Of a DNA stretch of 64,000 nt, positions 48,401-61,800 are shown one piece after another. Positions within the stretch are counted from its first letter, which is position 1. Every line of letters begins with the position of its first letter. The stretch is taken from the NCBI GenBank assembly GCA_022829145.1, contig CM040755.1, positions 9,992,563 to 10,056,562 on the forward strand, in the 5' to 3' direction. The notes beneath the pieces were generated by a model that was given only the letters and a program-made list of their open reading frames with translations, ran no database searches and was not told the DNA's origin. This stretch comes from Albula goreensis (taxonomy: Eukaryota; Chordata; Actinopteri; Albuliformes; Albulidae). The translations under genes and the position numbers were made by a program.

Positions 48401-51400
48401 ACTCCACTGCCAGGAAAATTTGGCACAAAACTGTCACTCTCCCAGCTCTGCTAAGACTTCTTCATGAAGCAGTGAGAGGGGAAAATATTACAAAAACTCC
48501 ACAGAAAAGTCAATTTTATTTTCCTCTGGCAAAGTTGTCATCTGGGAGACTCTGGGAAGGAGGGTAATATGTATGCTTTTTGTGTGTGTATCACAGAAAA
48601 CACCTGCAAGGAACATTGTTATCATACAAATTTACAAGCATTTGTGAGCAATAAAAAGTGAACAAAGCTATCATCATAATCTGTTAATTTCCAGTCCATA
48701 ATTATTAAACTGGTGAATGTGCATTTAGCATGTAAGACACATGATGAAATTATAAATGATAAATTATAACTGCTAAATCTTGTAGGTTAGCTATGTGGCA
48801 CATTTGTTTTTTTAGAGTTCATTGCAAAAATTAAAATACTTAGAATTAAGCATACAGATAAATACATGTAATCTACATCGCTTGATTTTTCATTGCCGGC
48901 TACAATGGCACAGATGACTGCAGTTTCTGTGCCTCGGGAAGGCGTAGCTTTGCTCAGGCTTCAGGACGCTGGCATTGCTGCTGCAGACGTACAAGAAGGA
49001 GATATTGTTGGAATCAGAGATTAAAAATTCAAAAGGAGAAAGTATTTGCTGCCCGAACATTCCTCTTAAAGATGCCAGGGGAAAAAAACTAATGAAAATA
49101 CACCAACTCCCACATTACACAATGCAATAGATATTTTATAAGCCAGAGGAAGTGGAATTGCAAATAATTGTCAACAAAAACAAATGTATTGTTTTTCTAT
49201 TTAATTTGACATTAGAGAGAGTGTTTCTCAAATTGGGCTGATGTTTCTATTGTATCTTATATGGTCATTAAAAAACCCCTAAGGCAGTCAAAATGGTTTC
49301 ATTAAAAAGTGATTTAGAATTATCTATGCATGTATTTCTTCATATGGATGCTAGTCCACAAAAATAATTTTAAAGAAGTTACTTTGTATGAAAACAAAGT
49401 TGGACTTGTCCACTGAAACTTTTATACCAGCTGCTAGTTTTATTGCTACAGCATCCTCATTCCTTCTCTTTTACCACTGCAGTGTTACACCTGAATCAAG
49501 TCGATTGTATTTCTGTATCAGTTCTCACAGTTGTTCTTCTTTGCTATTTAAGTATTGTCATGGAGGCCTTTTACTGTTGGTTGAGTGAGTGACTTTCCAT
49601 CCTCCTTTTTCCTCATCCCAGCAGAATAATGCCCTATGATTAGAAGGTCGTCTTGCATAGCCTGTTTGCCTTACCGCCCCTCTAAGGTCACATGTTCTCC
49701 AGGAGTCAGTGGAGCTGAAGACAGAGGTGTATGGATGACTGGGCAGCGGTTTCCAAGGGGAGCCAGGCAGGCAGCTGGGGGACAGTGATCCATGACTCGG
49801 CCCCCACGAGGAGGTGAGATAAGCCAAAGCACCGGCCTCCGGGCCTGCAGGCTCATACCACACCAGACCCATGAAGCTCACTCATCTGCAATTGTCATCT
49901 CACCATGGTGTGACCACCACACAGGTAACAGCACGCTTTAAGCATCTCTAAATGCTAATGCCTTTCAGCTTCCTTGACTCCACTCTAAAATGTTCACTCA
50001 GTCAGTGGTATGCAGGGGTGGAAAACCCAGGTTTTAAAAAGTAAAATAACGACCACGTATGTGTTCCACCAATACACTAAACCAGCTGATTCCAATTAGC
50101 ACAAGCGCATGATTCAGTCTGTTAGGAGGGCTAATTAGAGAAAGCAGCTGCTTATGTCATCAGTGAATGGGTCAAACAAATGCATGGCAACACTTCTGCT
50201 TTATGAAGCTGGGGTTTCATAATGTACCAGCAGTGATGTTTCCTTGTTTGACTTCTGAAAAACACTTACATTTTGTCAACCTATTGAACAAAAAGATAAG
50301 CGATCTTCATCTTAGCCTCACAAATGCAATTGTCTAGTTTGTGGTCTATCTGAGATTAATTCAGAGCAAAACAAATCAATCAATCTTTAAATCCATCTGT
50401 CAGTCAGTCAGACTATTTTATATCGTGTCATTGACATTCATGCTGTCACACAGTGCCACACAGTTAATATTTTCTGAGGAAAATGTATTTTAAATTTAAA
50501 ACAGAAAAAAAAACATTTCAGCCAATGCGAGAAACATGGAAATGGAAATGAGATGGTCAAGTTGAACTGTCGACGGGAAGGCCTGCAAAGGAAGCTGCTG
50601 TATTTAGCTTCATGCTCTCTCAGTAGCAGTGCCGGGGTCTGTTTCCTGCCATTAAGAGCTGAGATTTGGATATACTTCCAAGGGAGCATCAATCGATACA
50701 GTAGGTATTCCTCTTTCCCTGGCATCACTTTTACATCAGACTGATTCAGCTTGTTCTGATTTTCCACTGAAAGTCACCTTGAGTGGCAATCCAGCCAGGA
50801 GAAATCCATCAAAAAAGACTCTTTGAACCTGGCATTTGATATGTAGGCAATTCTTGTGTTGGCTTTTGTGAACAGAATCTCTTCTCAATCCAAAACCATT
50901 TCATTTTTTTAAATATTGTTTTTCACTCCATTTTATTGCCAAAGAACAAAGGACATGAATTCGATATTAAGCCAAGTTTCTTGACTGAGTGAGGTCACTC
51001 ACTCACTGGCCTCTTAGTGCAGGGACTCAGAGCCAATTCCATTCAATACCTGGGCCCAAACGTGACACCAGCTTCCTCCCATCTCTCTGCCTGGCTTGCT
51101 TCTCCAGTGACTCACAGATTAAATGCAAAATGCTATGGGTGATATCAGGGTTAATGTGCTCCCTGGCTATCAAAACTGTCACAGTTATCTCATCTTGTCC
51201 TTTTATCTTGTGTTCCCTTGTGTCAAATTCATCAGAGTAATTTGCTGTCAAACAATTAGTCACCACATGAAAATTAACCTTAATAAAAATTTCAAGAGAA
51301 TACTGAGTCACATTCTTCATGTCACACACAAATCAGAACAGCCTTAACTGGGATGGAATAAGGTATAATGATTATAAATTGGTGAACTTCCCATATATTT

Positions 51401-51796
51401 TTTTTTTTATTGTGAAGTACAAAGCTTTTTTATCGGTTGAAACAAGTCGGTTGTTCAAAGCTAAATGTAGATTGTTGGTGGCATGATACCTCAGTTACCT
51501 ATCATTGGTCTTATTAAATCCCTTACTCTGTGCCTCAAGTGTTTAAAGAGATAAAAATATGAGATTCATTTACAGACATTCATTTGCCTATATGCTGTCT
51601 ATTTACTAAAAATGTGCATAAATGAAACAAAACAGATTTGTGGATACATTTGATAAAATACAAATAAAAATGAGCACACACAGACTGACTCTGTGTGGTT
51701 TGAAAGACTTGTATTTTTAGAAATACACACCCATGCATGTACATCCAACATTGAGCATTTAACATATTATGACATCAGAACATGGCAAGTTCTGTA

Positions 51797-52135
51797 CAGG
51801 GGGTCTTCAACTTACAAACAAGTTCCGTTCCTATGTCGTAAGCCGATTTTCGACGTAAGTCAGAATTTATACCTAAATTATAACTAAGTAATACCTAAGT
51901 AAACACCTTAAGTCACTCACTCTGTACACACAACACATGAAGGACATATAAAATACAGTAATTAAATGAAACGGTAGGAAAAAAAAGAGAGAACAATTTC
52001 TTATCTTTATTTCTGTGGTCGTATTTATGAACCAAACTGTGAAGGTCGAAACTAGGTTTTTTAATTAATTTATGGGTGTGCGTCGTAACCATGAAACGTC
52101 GTAACTCGAGACCGTCGTAACCCGAGGACCCCCTG
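51797..52135. mobile_element. Palindromic mariner-type MITE, 339 bp
   Basis: TA flanks at 51,795-51,796 and 52,136-52,137. The left end CAGGGGGTCTTCAACTTAC pairs with the right end, whose complement is CAGGGGGTCCTCGGGTTACG. Both arms contain repeated gtcgtaa motifs. No coding capacity. TA target site and end sequence fit a non-autonomous Tc1/mariner/pogo-type element. Confidence 0.8.
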
Positions 52136-53180
52136 TAGTTGCCTCCTCACAACACTACATTGTTATGCGCAATCATGTAAAGGCTATACTTTGCAATTCC
52201 CATAGTGTAAAGTAGCATAGTATAAATTCTATACTCTCCTATATAGTGAGTGACTATGCACAGGACTGCTTATACTGCATACATATGCACAGGTGCTGTA
52301 TAAGTCCTCCAAAGTTTTTCTGTTTTACCTGTGGTATGCTTCCTGATCCATGTGAAGAGCCAATCTCAGAGCTCATCTATCTTTTCGCAATGCACACACA
52401 ACCTTGTAACAATTCAGTGAACTTGCACACTGAGTTTCCAGAGCCAAAGGTCAAAATTCCACTTTGCCAAATGGGCCACACTCTACCGTATGAGTCTGTC
52501 TTTAAAGTTCCTGCCAGACACCGACCTTTTCAACGAGCATTTCCACATAAATACCCCCGGATCAGATCGCCTTGCCTCATAACGAGATAAAAATAATGAG
52601 GGAGACATTCTTTCTGCCAGTTTTTTGATTGATACCCCAATACATACAGGCCTTTACAGAGACTCCTGTTTTTTTCCCAAATGCCTGCAGTCTGCTCTCT
52701 CTACCGTACAACACTCCACTCGATTCATGGAGAAGCACTTCAGATTAATGATACTGAGATTTCAGACCAACCATCAGGTGAGTATATGCACTAACATTTC
52801 TCCCGGATGGCTATACTGTAGTAACCGCAGAATTGGAGTCCATTAATCCCTATACTAGTTGCTATCAGTTGATATGAGTCACTTGAATTGTTTGAAACAA
52901 AAAAAAGATGTCTCCCTCCAAAGCAAAACCCAGCAGTTGATTTGAATCAGTAAATCACTGATACCACATAATAGCTCCAACAATTTTGCCATTTTTGAAG
53001 CAATTTTCACAGAAGGGAAACTGAACTAATAAGTACCAGCAACACTCAGAGAACAATGCCATTGTGCTTGACTCCCTTTGGGTCTGTCATTTTTGATTGA
53101 ACATTTGGAGAGAATAAGAATATTGTATTTTTTGGTTTTGCAAAGTTAAGCCATGCCAGGGTGTGCACCTGTGTGTATGA

Positions 53181-53185
<5 letters not shown>

Positions 53186-53237
<52 letters not shown>

Positions 53238-53254
53238 GAAGAGAGAGAGAGAGT
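53186..53254. repeat. Compound (GT)n(GA)n microsatellite
   Basis: GT repeat of about 28 bp running into GA repeat with one interruption (ggaa). Confidence 0.95.
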
Positions 53255-53312
53255 TAATCTCACAAAGCTTTGAGATCTCGAGATGAAAGGCGCTATATAA
53301 ATGCAACACATT
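53255..53312 (+). mobile_element. LINE/SINE 3' tail fragment
   Basis: AAAGCTTTGAGATCTCGAGA followed by GGCGCTATATAAATGCAACA, a tail seen on many fish retroelements (aaggcgctatataaatg). It directly abuts a GT/GA microsatellite. Confidence 0.5.
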
Positions 53313-54822
53313 AATTCAGCACCTGGGTAGTACACTGAGAGCGGTCATACAAGACAATGTAGAGATAAAATTCAACAAAAGCAAACTAACTGAACATCAA
53401 AGCAAAACTTTGCTGTGCATGCTAAAGGGAAATAAAAAGAGCCAATTCAACTGAAGTGAAAGAATGACAGGGAATGCAACCCCAGAGAGAAGTCCTTGTT
53501 CTATGTATATGTACATACAACTGTTTGATATTCATGGCTTGCACCTTACGGTATAAAGATTAGAAACATGTATATTACAGTAAGGCATTAGATCCACTGC
53601 CATGCCTGAGTACTGTATCATGTTATCCCCTGTTTGTGGTAATTTAATGACTGATGTCATGCAAAACAACATGGTGGCATGCATGTTCAAAGCACTTCGT
53701 AATCATGTGTAAACAAACACTAGTAAAGGAGGACTTTCTTCTGTCTCTGTGGGTGACTTCTTTGATGGCAAAATATCAATGGCAGTCATTTGATGCCATA
53801 TTAGACAGAGCATGCAGTTTATCTGAAATACATTCAATTCTTTGTTAAGAATGCTTTCATGGGGACCTATATAAAAGAAGCAGAGTCCCATGCACTGTAT
53901 TATTTATGAGCCAAACCTCATGTTTGGTGTTGTGTTGCATTTGCCGTAGAGGAACATGCGAGATCAATCAGAGATCTCTGCTCTGAGTCTAACCCCAAGT
54001 GTGTCAGTGCAGCCTCACAGAAATGATCTTCAGAATGAGCCTCTTCTGATACTAATCAAAGGTTCACATGGTCCACTTGTCCTTTCAACTATGAGACTAT
54101 CCTAATCTACTTCCACTACTCCTTCAGATCTCAGAAATCATCTCCCATCGCCCACAAATCCTGTCAGTCTTAAAGATCCCCTGGCAAAGCTCATGTTCAA
54201 AGAAGCTTCTGTTTTCACAAACATACGATTTTCTGATATGAGCCGCTGCTGTTAGCTTGTCTGCTAGCCAATGACATTTGGCTGGGTAAAATTAGGCTTT
54301 TATTACTTATTAGCAGTTTATACAGTATTAGCAGTGTGCCACATAAAATGAAGAATTTCTCAGACATAACATTTAACTTTTTTGGCAAGAATGATGACTT
54401 TGTGACTTGGATGAAAACCAACCTACTGGACAGTCCAAAAAAAGGAAGTTCGCTTGTCAAAAGAAAAATTAAGGAACAAGTGGAAAATACAATAAAAGGC
54501 ACAAAACCATCAGTGAAGATGACACTAATAAAACAGAGGAAGGGAAACATGAGGATAACACAAGAAATCAACAACATGGGCAATCAGGGTTTTAAGAGAC
54601 TGGGTAGTCAAAAACGATGAGAAATAGGATTTTGAATCGTTAAATGCTGAGGGTTTTCACAAAATGCCGCTGTCCTTTTATGCAACAGCTCAAATATCAC
54701 CTGGACAGGAATACTCAGCCTCAAGTTTTTTGGCCTTGAGATGAGGGCTTGGACAATATTTTTCTGAATTTAACATAACAGATGACAAGGAATCAAAATC
54801 CAACAATTATGTATTTAAGTCT

Positions 54823-55620
54823 GTGATTAAAAAATACAGAAAAACTGGTAAAAACAGGAGTGTACATCATCCCCGCATCTCCAACACGGACATCAAGCTC
54901 CTCTGCAACACCTCTGCTCTGTGTCCAAACTCAGCCACTGGCTTAGTGAGGAAAGAGTGGTTTGACATCCAGCTGAATCTGGCAAGAAGAGGAAGAGAGG
55001 GAAACAGAGATCCAACCATCTCATCATTTTCAATAAAAAACAGGAGGAAGGAGTGGAATATGTTTGACTTTCACACAACCCAGAGACCAAAAATCACAAG
55101 CAGCCAACAGATCCAAACTAGCAGAATTACCTTGGCTTTACGTTCCCACAGCACTGGTGATCTCAACCGTCTGCAAAATGCTCAGAAGGTACAAAGGTTC
55201 GTTATCTTCACCCATTACGGGCTCCACAGAATGTCTTGAATGACTGGGATGTCTGGTAATCCAGGGAGCCATTGGGAGTCAACTTCCTCAGTAACATGAT
55301 GGCCAGCATCAGCGATGTTGTCTATCCCAACCGTACACCAATGGGACGGTAACAGGACACAGATGCGAGAGTAGTTTACAAAGCTACTGGGCGCCATCTG
55401 TCAAAGACAGGAAACGCTGGAGCCAGGTACCATCATCGACAGAAACAATTGCTCACCCTTCCAGTTCCGATCATGAAGAAACGGCGACCACCACAGCAAT
55501 ATCAGAATTTCAAACATCAAGTATCCCACATACCTCGTTTGAGCTATCATTTTCAATGTCAAATTTTACAATAAATGGAAACATTCAATTGAAAATTAAT
55601 GAAATTATCCTCGTTAGCCT
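54823..55620 (+). pseudogene. Decayed Crypton/DUF3504-like tyrosine recombinase
   Basis: Conceptual fragments in at least two frames. Frame of 54,823: [14 protein letters not shown], then [20 protein letters not shown] (about 54,946-55,005), a block I recognise from KIAA1958/ZMYM/Crypton-type proteins. A later block DVW, an in-frame stop, then [18 protein letters not shown] (about 55,240-55,320). After a frame change: [19 protein letters not shown] (about 55,334-55,390), the GH and terminal Tyr end of a tyrosine recombinase, with the HxxR stretch apparently deleted. The tail [11 protein letters not shown] resembles the ends of fish members. Stops, frameshifts and deletions make it a fossil. 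The 5' extent is unknown. Confidence 0.65.
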
Positions 55621-55828
55621 CTTTTGCAAGCTCATACAATAATTCTGTGGTTCACTTCTATGGAAATAAAACAGTTCTGGGTGGTTAATGGCATCACACC
55701 ACCCTGTCGTAGTTTATTTCCACAGAAGTGCATCGCCAGTCGTGGTTTATTCCTACACATACGCCTCATTCGAATTCTACCTGTACTGAAAATATGAAAC
55801 CAAACAGTGTGTGCACATGTATATACAA

Positions 55829-55853
55829 TATGTATGTATGTATGTATGTATTT
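55829..55853. repeat. (TATG)n microsatellite
   Basis: Five to six TATG units. Confidence 0.85.
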
Positions 55854-55859
55854 ATGACT

Positions 55860-58800
55860 GTACATGCTATATGTACATAACCATAAAAGACAATTGTTTT
55901 ATACTGTAAAAACAAGACAGGTATGCGATGTTTAAACATCAAATTAACTATGTAATAACTGGTAATACCATCAACCATGACAAAATGTCTTCTAAAAACC
56001 TACTAATTTTGTAGTGTAATTGCCAACACCTGGAATTGAGCAAAGACCCATTACGGATCTATTCTTCCCTGTAATCCTTCCTGCAAGCCGACTGGCCTCT
56101 TTCTGGACTTGTAAGACTGTCCTTAACAGAGGCATCACCCTGGAAGGACCTGTGCTTTCTGTGCAAGGGGATGCCAGGGAGATCAAAGAAAATCAATTTG
56201 TTACACGCGACGTTGTAAAGGCCCGCAGAGCTGCATTGCGGGCGCTCGCTTACGGAGACAATTTTCTCACCGGCCTCTGTGCGGATGAGGGGTTTCTCAG
56301 TGGATGCGGGTATCTCTCCAGGTCAGCACAGGTGACATGGCTGTAAAGTGGCCGCAGAGGGTGTTACAAAAAAAACAACATGGTGACGACCTGGCTGTGC
56401 TGAAGCCAGGATATACCTGGGGTCTTCTGGAGTTGCGTGAACTTTCAGTCCCACTGGAAGGCAGGAACTTTCATATTTTCACAACATATTGCCCATACAG
56501 TGAACGTGGCAAGAAGCTTTTTTAAAACTTTTTCTTAAAAATGTACAATTATTTTTCAAGAACCAAAGGTCCTGAACGGATATTACAAGGCCGTACATCC
56601 ATATAATGTATTAACTGTCATTCTCTTTGAGGATATATGCATTTAGCATATTATCGGAATGACAAACAGACTGATTTCAACATGATGTCAAAGACTGCCA
56701 TCTGTTTGTTCTGTTCTTGCTAGTTTCCTTCTCTATTTCCCTTTCATTTTTCATGATCATAATACAGACCTGGGGTCCTGATTGTATTTTGTTCAATTTG
56801 TACAGGTTCGGACTGAGAAGCTGCCCATGGCGTCTGCCTTGTAAATCAGTAATGAATTGCATTTTTGTTGCAAGATTGGGTTGGTAATGTTGGGCTGTGC
56901 GGTAATGAATGCGAGGGTGTCACGCGGTTCTGCCTTTTTTTTGTTTTCTCTCCTGTTGCGCCCATTCTCTGTGTCTATCGCAGTGATTTAATAAAAGCCA
57001 CAGTCTTCACTGCCTTCGAGGTCTCTGAATATCAAATGCCCAATTACCCAATGCCTGTTTTCTGATGTGGCTGGTGCTGTTTTCAAAGTTATCAGCGTGA
57101 TGCGCAATCCCGACTGAATCCCTTCCTTTGTTGATAAGAATAGTGACTCGGATAATTGAACATGGAGCTTGGGATAGTTTGGGTCATTTCCACCCTTTAG
57201 TCTGTTTTCTCCTCTTTCCCTCATGTCTGTGAGACAAGACTAGTGTTGCTATATGGCTGTTGTGGTTTTATGTGTAACGCTTATATTGTCAGAATATCTT
57301 ACGTCAAACCTACCTACTGTTTCTAAATGAGATTAATAACTTTTCAGCCTATGAAGTAGCCCACCAAGGGTTTCAGCAAATTGGGTACATGCTGAAGTAG
57401 CTAACAGAGAAACTTTGCTTTTTTATACTGTCTAAAATGTATTTTATTTCCCAATGTCTTGCTCACATTTTTACCAGGTGCCCTTCTTATGGTATAATAC
57501 AACTGAATTTAAGAAGAGTAATGCAAAGTACCTTAGATACCTTTGAGCACTCCTATCTATTACCTGAAAACAAGATAGTAATGAAAACAATGGTAAATGA
57601 TAGAGAAGCTGAAAGGATATTGATGCTATCAGTGAAGTCCACATATATATACAGAATAACACAATCAACAAGGAACACCAGAGATTAAATAACCTTACAA
57701 AGTGCACAGACAACTGGACAGAGGAAGATAATATGGATATATCAATAACAAACCGGCAGTGAACTTTATGTGATCTCCTTTGCATGAATCACACTGACAT
57801 TGTGTATTCCATGTCACCCACATCCTTGGCTTTTCATTAGCCTATAGGGTACTGCGACAGACACAAAACAGCAGTGCTGGCAGGCTAAAATGCTCTCAGG
57901 ACCGTAAATGTATATGGTTAGTGATGAGGAGCTACACACGTATGAAATGTACATCCACTCAAAGATAATGGAAGATGCCAAGGCAACTTACTATAAGGAA
58001 GTATACTTGTCATGCTTACATCTTCAACCATCACTGCAATAGTTTGGTTTTCTTCAGGGTAATATATTTAGCAGCTATGTTGTTATATCTAGCAAAGCAG
58101 TTTTGTGGTAAGTGGTATAGTATTTAATAAGTTTGTGAAGAAATATTAATGTTATCCAGTTGGTATTAACACTTCAACAGCACTATCAGCTTGTTCTCAT
58201 TTAAACTTTCATCTGTGTTTATGAATATAAAGTGGTTTCTTGTGATTTCACTTATTTTCAGTATGTTTACATTGAACTGCACATAAACAAACATTTTTGT
58301 TACTTGGTAGACATGGACAACTTCTGGGCAAACCATATATTTTTTCCAGGAATTCAATCCCAGAAATAGGTTGTTTCATTATATGTCACATTTTCATGGA
58401 ATGTAACCTAGATATACAACAAGGGCCCTCTGTAACAGACGTGCTGTGATTGCAATAGACAGAAATGTCAAAGAAAGAAGGCTGCTCTGCCTACAGATTA
58501 GGTCCAACTCAAATGTCATGTGACTTTTCATATGAATGCGCTTCCTGTTCTTCTCCCTTTCCTCACTAGTCAAATACTGCTGTCTCTGTACAACGAACAT
58601 GATTTCTTGTTTACTAATCCTTCATCAATCCAGTTAAGTTCTATTGAGATATAAAATTCATTTTCAAAGAACCCCTGTGGTACCTTAAAAGAGGAGACAG
58701 CAATAATAACCAATCTCTCCCCTCATCCCCTTCTCCCTACCACCACACACAGCTAAATTATCATTTTAAAAAATATTTTTTTTCTGACAAACTATCAGGC

Positions 58801-61800
58801 CCCAGTACCACTTTCCTCCTGTGACTTTCCTCATACAGCCAAAAAAACATTCAACTCTTTAGTCAACACAACACCTCAATGCCCATACCCATTCAGTAAC
58901 TCCAATTTCATAGTTTCTTTTTTCCCTAACCCTTCATTTCGTTTCTCATACTGTGCTCTTTGTCTATGTGATTGTTTTCTCTGCTAGAAGAGAAAACTGG
59001 AATGCATGAGGAGGGGGATGTAATCTTGCAAAGTTATTATCCATCCATGACATGAGTCTGAAGTCCAGCACATAAGAATGCTGCTAGTCTCTCCTGAAAC
59101 CAACATCCCAGCATGTCTTCAATACAGTTCAGAGTGACCTTTTGTAGAAAAGAGCAGAGAGCAACCTTGCTGAAGGTCATAGTTACTGGGGATCAGCCTT
59201 TTGTTCTAACAGATCCAAAGGGAATAGATGCTAGATGTAATGTCTAGCTGGACTTTCACCTACTGTGAGTGCTTCATTTGGAGGGAAGTGGAAAAGCACT
59301 CTGCAACTGATCAAGTTATCTCTTTGTAAATCAGATTCCTCTGACAAAATAGAATATCAGTAATGAACTGGCAACTGAGAATACGCTCACTTGCTAATTA
59401 AATTTGGGTTTCATTGTGTTAACAGCAGAGAGCACTTTAATTTGATTTTAGATGGCTTTGGAAGTTTTCACAATGAGGATAGAAGTGTTCATCTGTATTA
59501 GAAACAATACTTCAAAATAATTAACATTTCTTTATCACACACTATACATCTATAACCTGCTTCTGATTCTGAAGGCGCAATGTCAGGAAGAAATCAAGGA
59601 CACTCAAAAGTATTTTTATCTTCTATTCTTATAGGCATCCAGGATTGTCAAAGTGATTGAAATGAGTCCTAGCTGACCAATAAACCATGACAATTTAGAA
59701 TAGCTTTTTTTTGTTGAAAATGTATTGAAAGCATTTGCTTTGCATGTGAGTAGCTTTTTACAGTAACACATTTTTGGTTATATATTGATACAGAAAGGCC
59801 CAATTTCAATGATCATTTTCCATCATTTCAGTTTTGGCTTATGGAAAAAATGTTCACTTTTCCCTTCAGTGTGGTAAGTTCAGCAGTAGGCCAAACTGTC
59901 TCTCCAAAGTACATCAGTTAGCCCAACTCCTTGCACAGCAGCAGAGCCAACATCATCCCACAGCTCACTGCTCTTCCTGTCTGTAAGGCGATTGGTATCA
60001 ACATGTGGCTTCCATCGGAGCGCTGAAAGCCCATTACAGACTGCACGCATGTGCCCCAGAGGGCCCTGGGGAAATCGCAAAGTGGTGGGGGAGAGTTTAA
60101 TTTCGCAGGGACGTCTGGTTACTCGAGGCGCTCAGAGCAGGAGGGGGAAAACGCCCGCTGGGTATCAAGATCGTCTTTGCTTGATACAGCCACAGCTGAG
60201 TTTTGACAGGGGGCTCCTGTAGATTATGAGAGAGACCCATATGGTGAAGTGAGTGGGGAGATCTGAGAGGTGATGAAACGTCAGTGAGGCACTCAGCACG
60301 AGTTTATTAAAGCTATTTCTTTCTCTACTTGCTCTCCAATGATAAGCAGGACCACACATGACTACCACTGCACTCTAGAGAGCATTTTGGACATACACAT
60401 AGCATAGAGCTGGTACCAACCAAGAGATATTCACTGTGTGCCACATGAAATGAGTATCATTCTAATGTCTCTGCATCATTCGAAACAAAAGATTAGTAGA
60501 GACATATAGAAGCTACCAGAATAATGACAAAACAGGATATCAAAAACATGCAAAGACAGTGCCCTTGAACTTGTGGTGAGATTTTAAGGAGAAAAAATGT
60601 GGCAACAGACTACAGCAACTCCAGTAGCTTGCATCACTCAAAATGGCTCACAGAAAATGGCTGGTACATATGACATAAGCTTGGATCCAGCCAAAATTGC
60701 ATTACATATCACTAATCATTGAATTAATTTGTTTTTTTTTTGGTTTTGTGTGTTTAGTGATCACCAAGTCAGACAGTTGTCCTATATGTGTTTTTGTCAA
60801 TGGTGTCCAACTCATAATAACATGACCTCATATGATCATATGAGTTCAGATTACTGACTGATGGTCTTGAAGACCAGAAGTTTTTTGAGGAGGGGGTGGG
60901 ATTCTGCACTAACCCATTTTTATTTGTGATGTGATCTTAGTGAGTGCTTTTATTCCTGTCATGTGGAAATAATGCTGTCTAACAGCATGCAACAAATTCA
61001 AGGTTTTATTTTTCTCCAGTAAATCACTGCAGCCTGAGCAATAATGCACATCAAACTACAGCAGGAAATTCAGGCTTTGCTAAACATATTTTTTATTTTC
61101 CCTCGTTTCGCAAACATGGAATATAAACAATTCATAGGTAAAAGGAAAATGTGCTCCATGGGCTTTGTCTCTCTCAATCGCAGCAGTTATCCTGAGCAGA
61201 GATGCAGTGCAAACACATGAAATGGCTTCACAGAACTTGGGTGAAAGCCCGGCTGAACACTCTTCAAACACTTGTGATTTCTTTTTAAGTCAACTTTAGC
61301 AGTTTTCTATAACTCCACAATGGATGGGTGAATTTGTGAAGGCAGGACATTTGAAAAAAAGGCCAATCGCCAAAAGGATCTCAGTTGATACAGTGTTTAA
61401 CTCAATACATGAAGTGCATCCCTTTGAGAGGAGACATATGCACACAAGGAGGGCTGTTTGTGTGTGTGTGTGTGTCAAGTTCGCTCCGGTGAATTGAGAG
61501 CTTAAACCTGTAGTATGGACACATCCCCTTCCATCGTGATTAGATCACAGTTAGATTTTGGGACTCAGACCTGGGCCTCTGCCAAAACTGAAGCTACATT
61601 AAGAAGACCTTTGGTAAGCTAGGTGGCCTGAGGTAAGCATAACCTCACTTTTGTTTTACAACGCTTTCCACTACCAGATATCAATGTAATGTATACATCC
61701 ATTTAACCTTACCTCTTATGTCTCAGATTTCTACAGTGCATTTTTTCAAAGGCCCACACCATGGGCAGTTATACTTTGATTTGTGGCTCCCCTGCCTGAT

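Larger units (their letters stand above)
52138..54822. other. Intergenic sequence between MITE and recombinase fossil
   Basis: AT-rich. A 94-codon lysine-rich ORF at 54,336-54,620 just before the fossil has no recognised domain and may be part of the decayed element or chance. Confidence 0.5.

Noticed and set aside
53046-53335. Two overlapping minus-strand ORFs with Ser-Leu and Thr-His runs.
   Set aside because: Translation of the GT/GA microsatellite.
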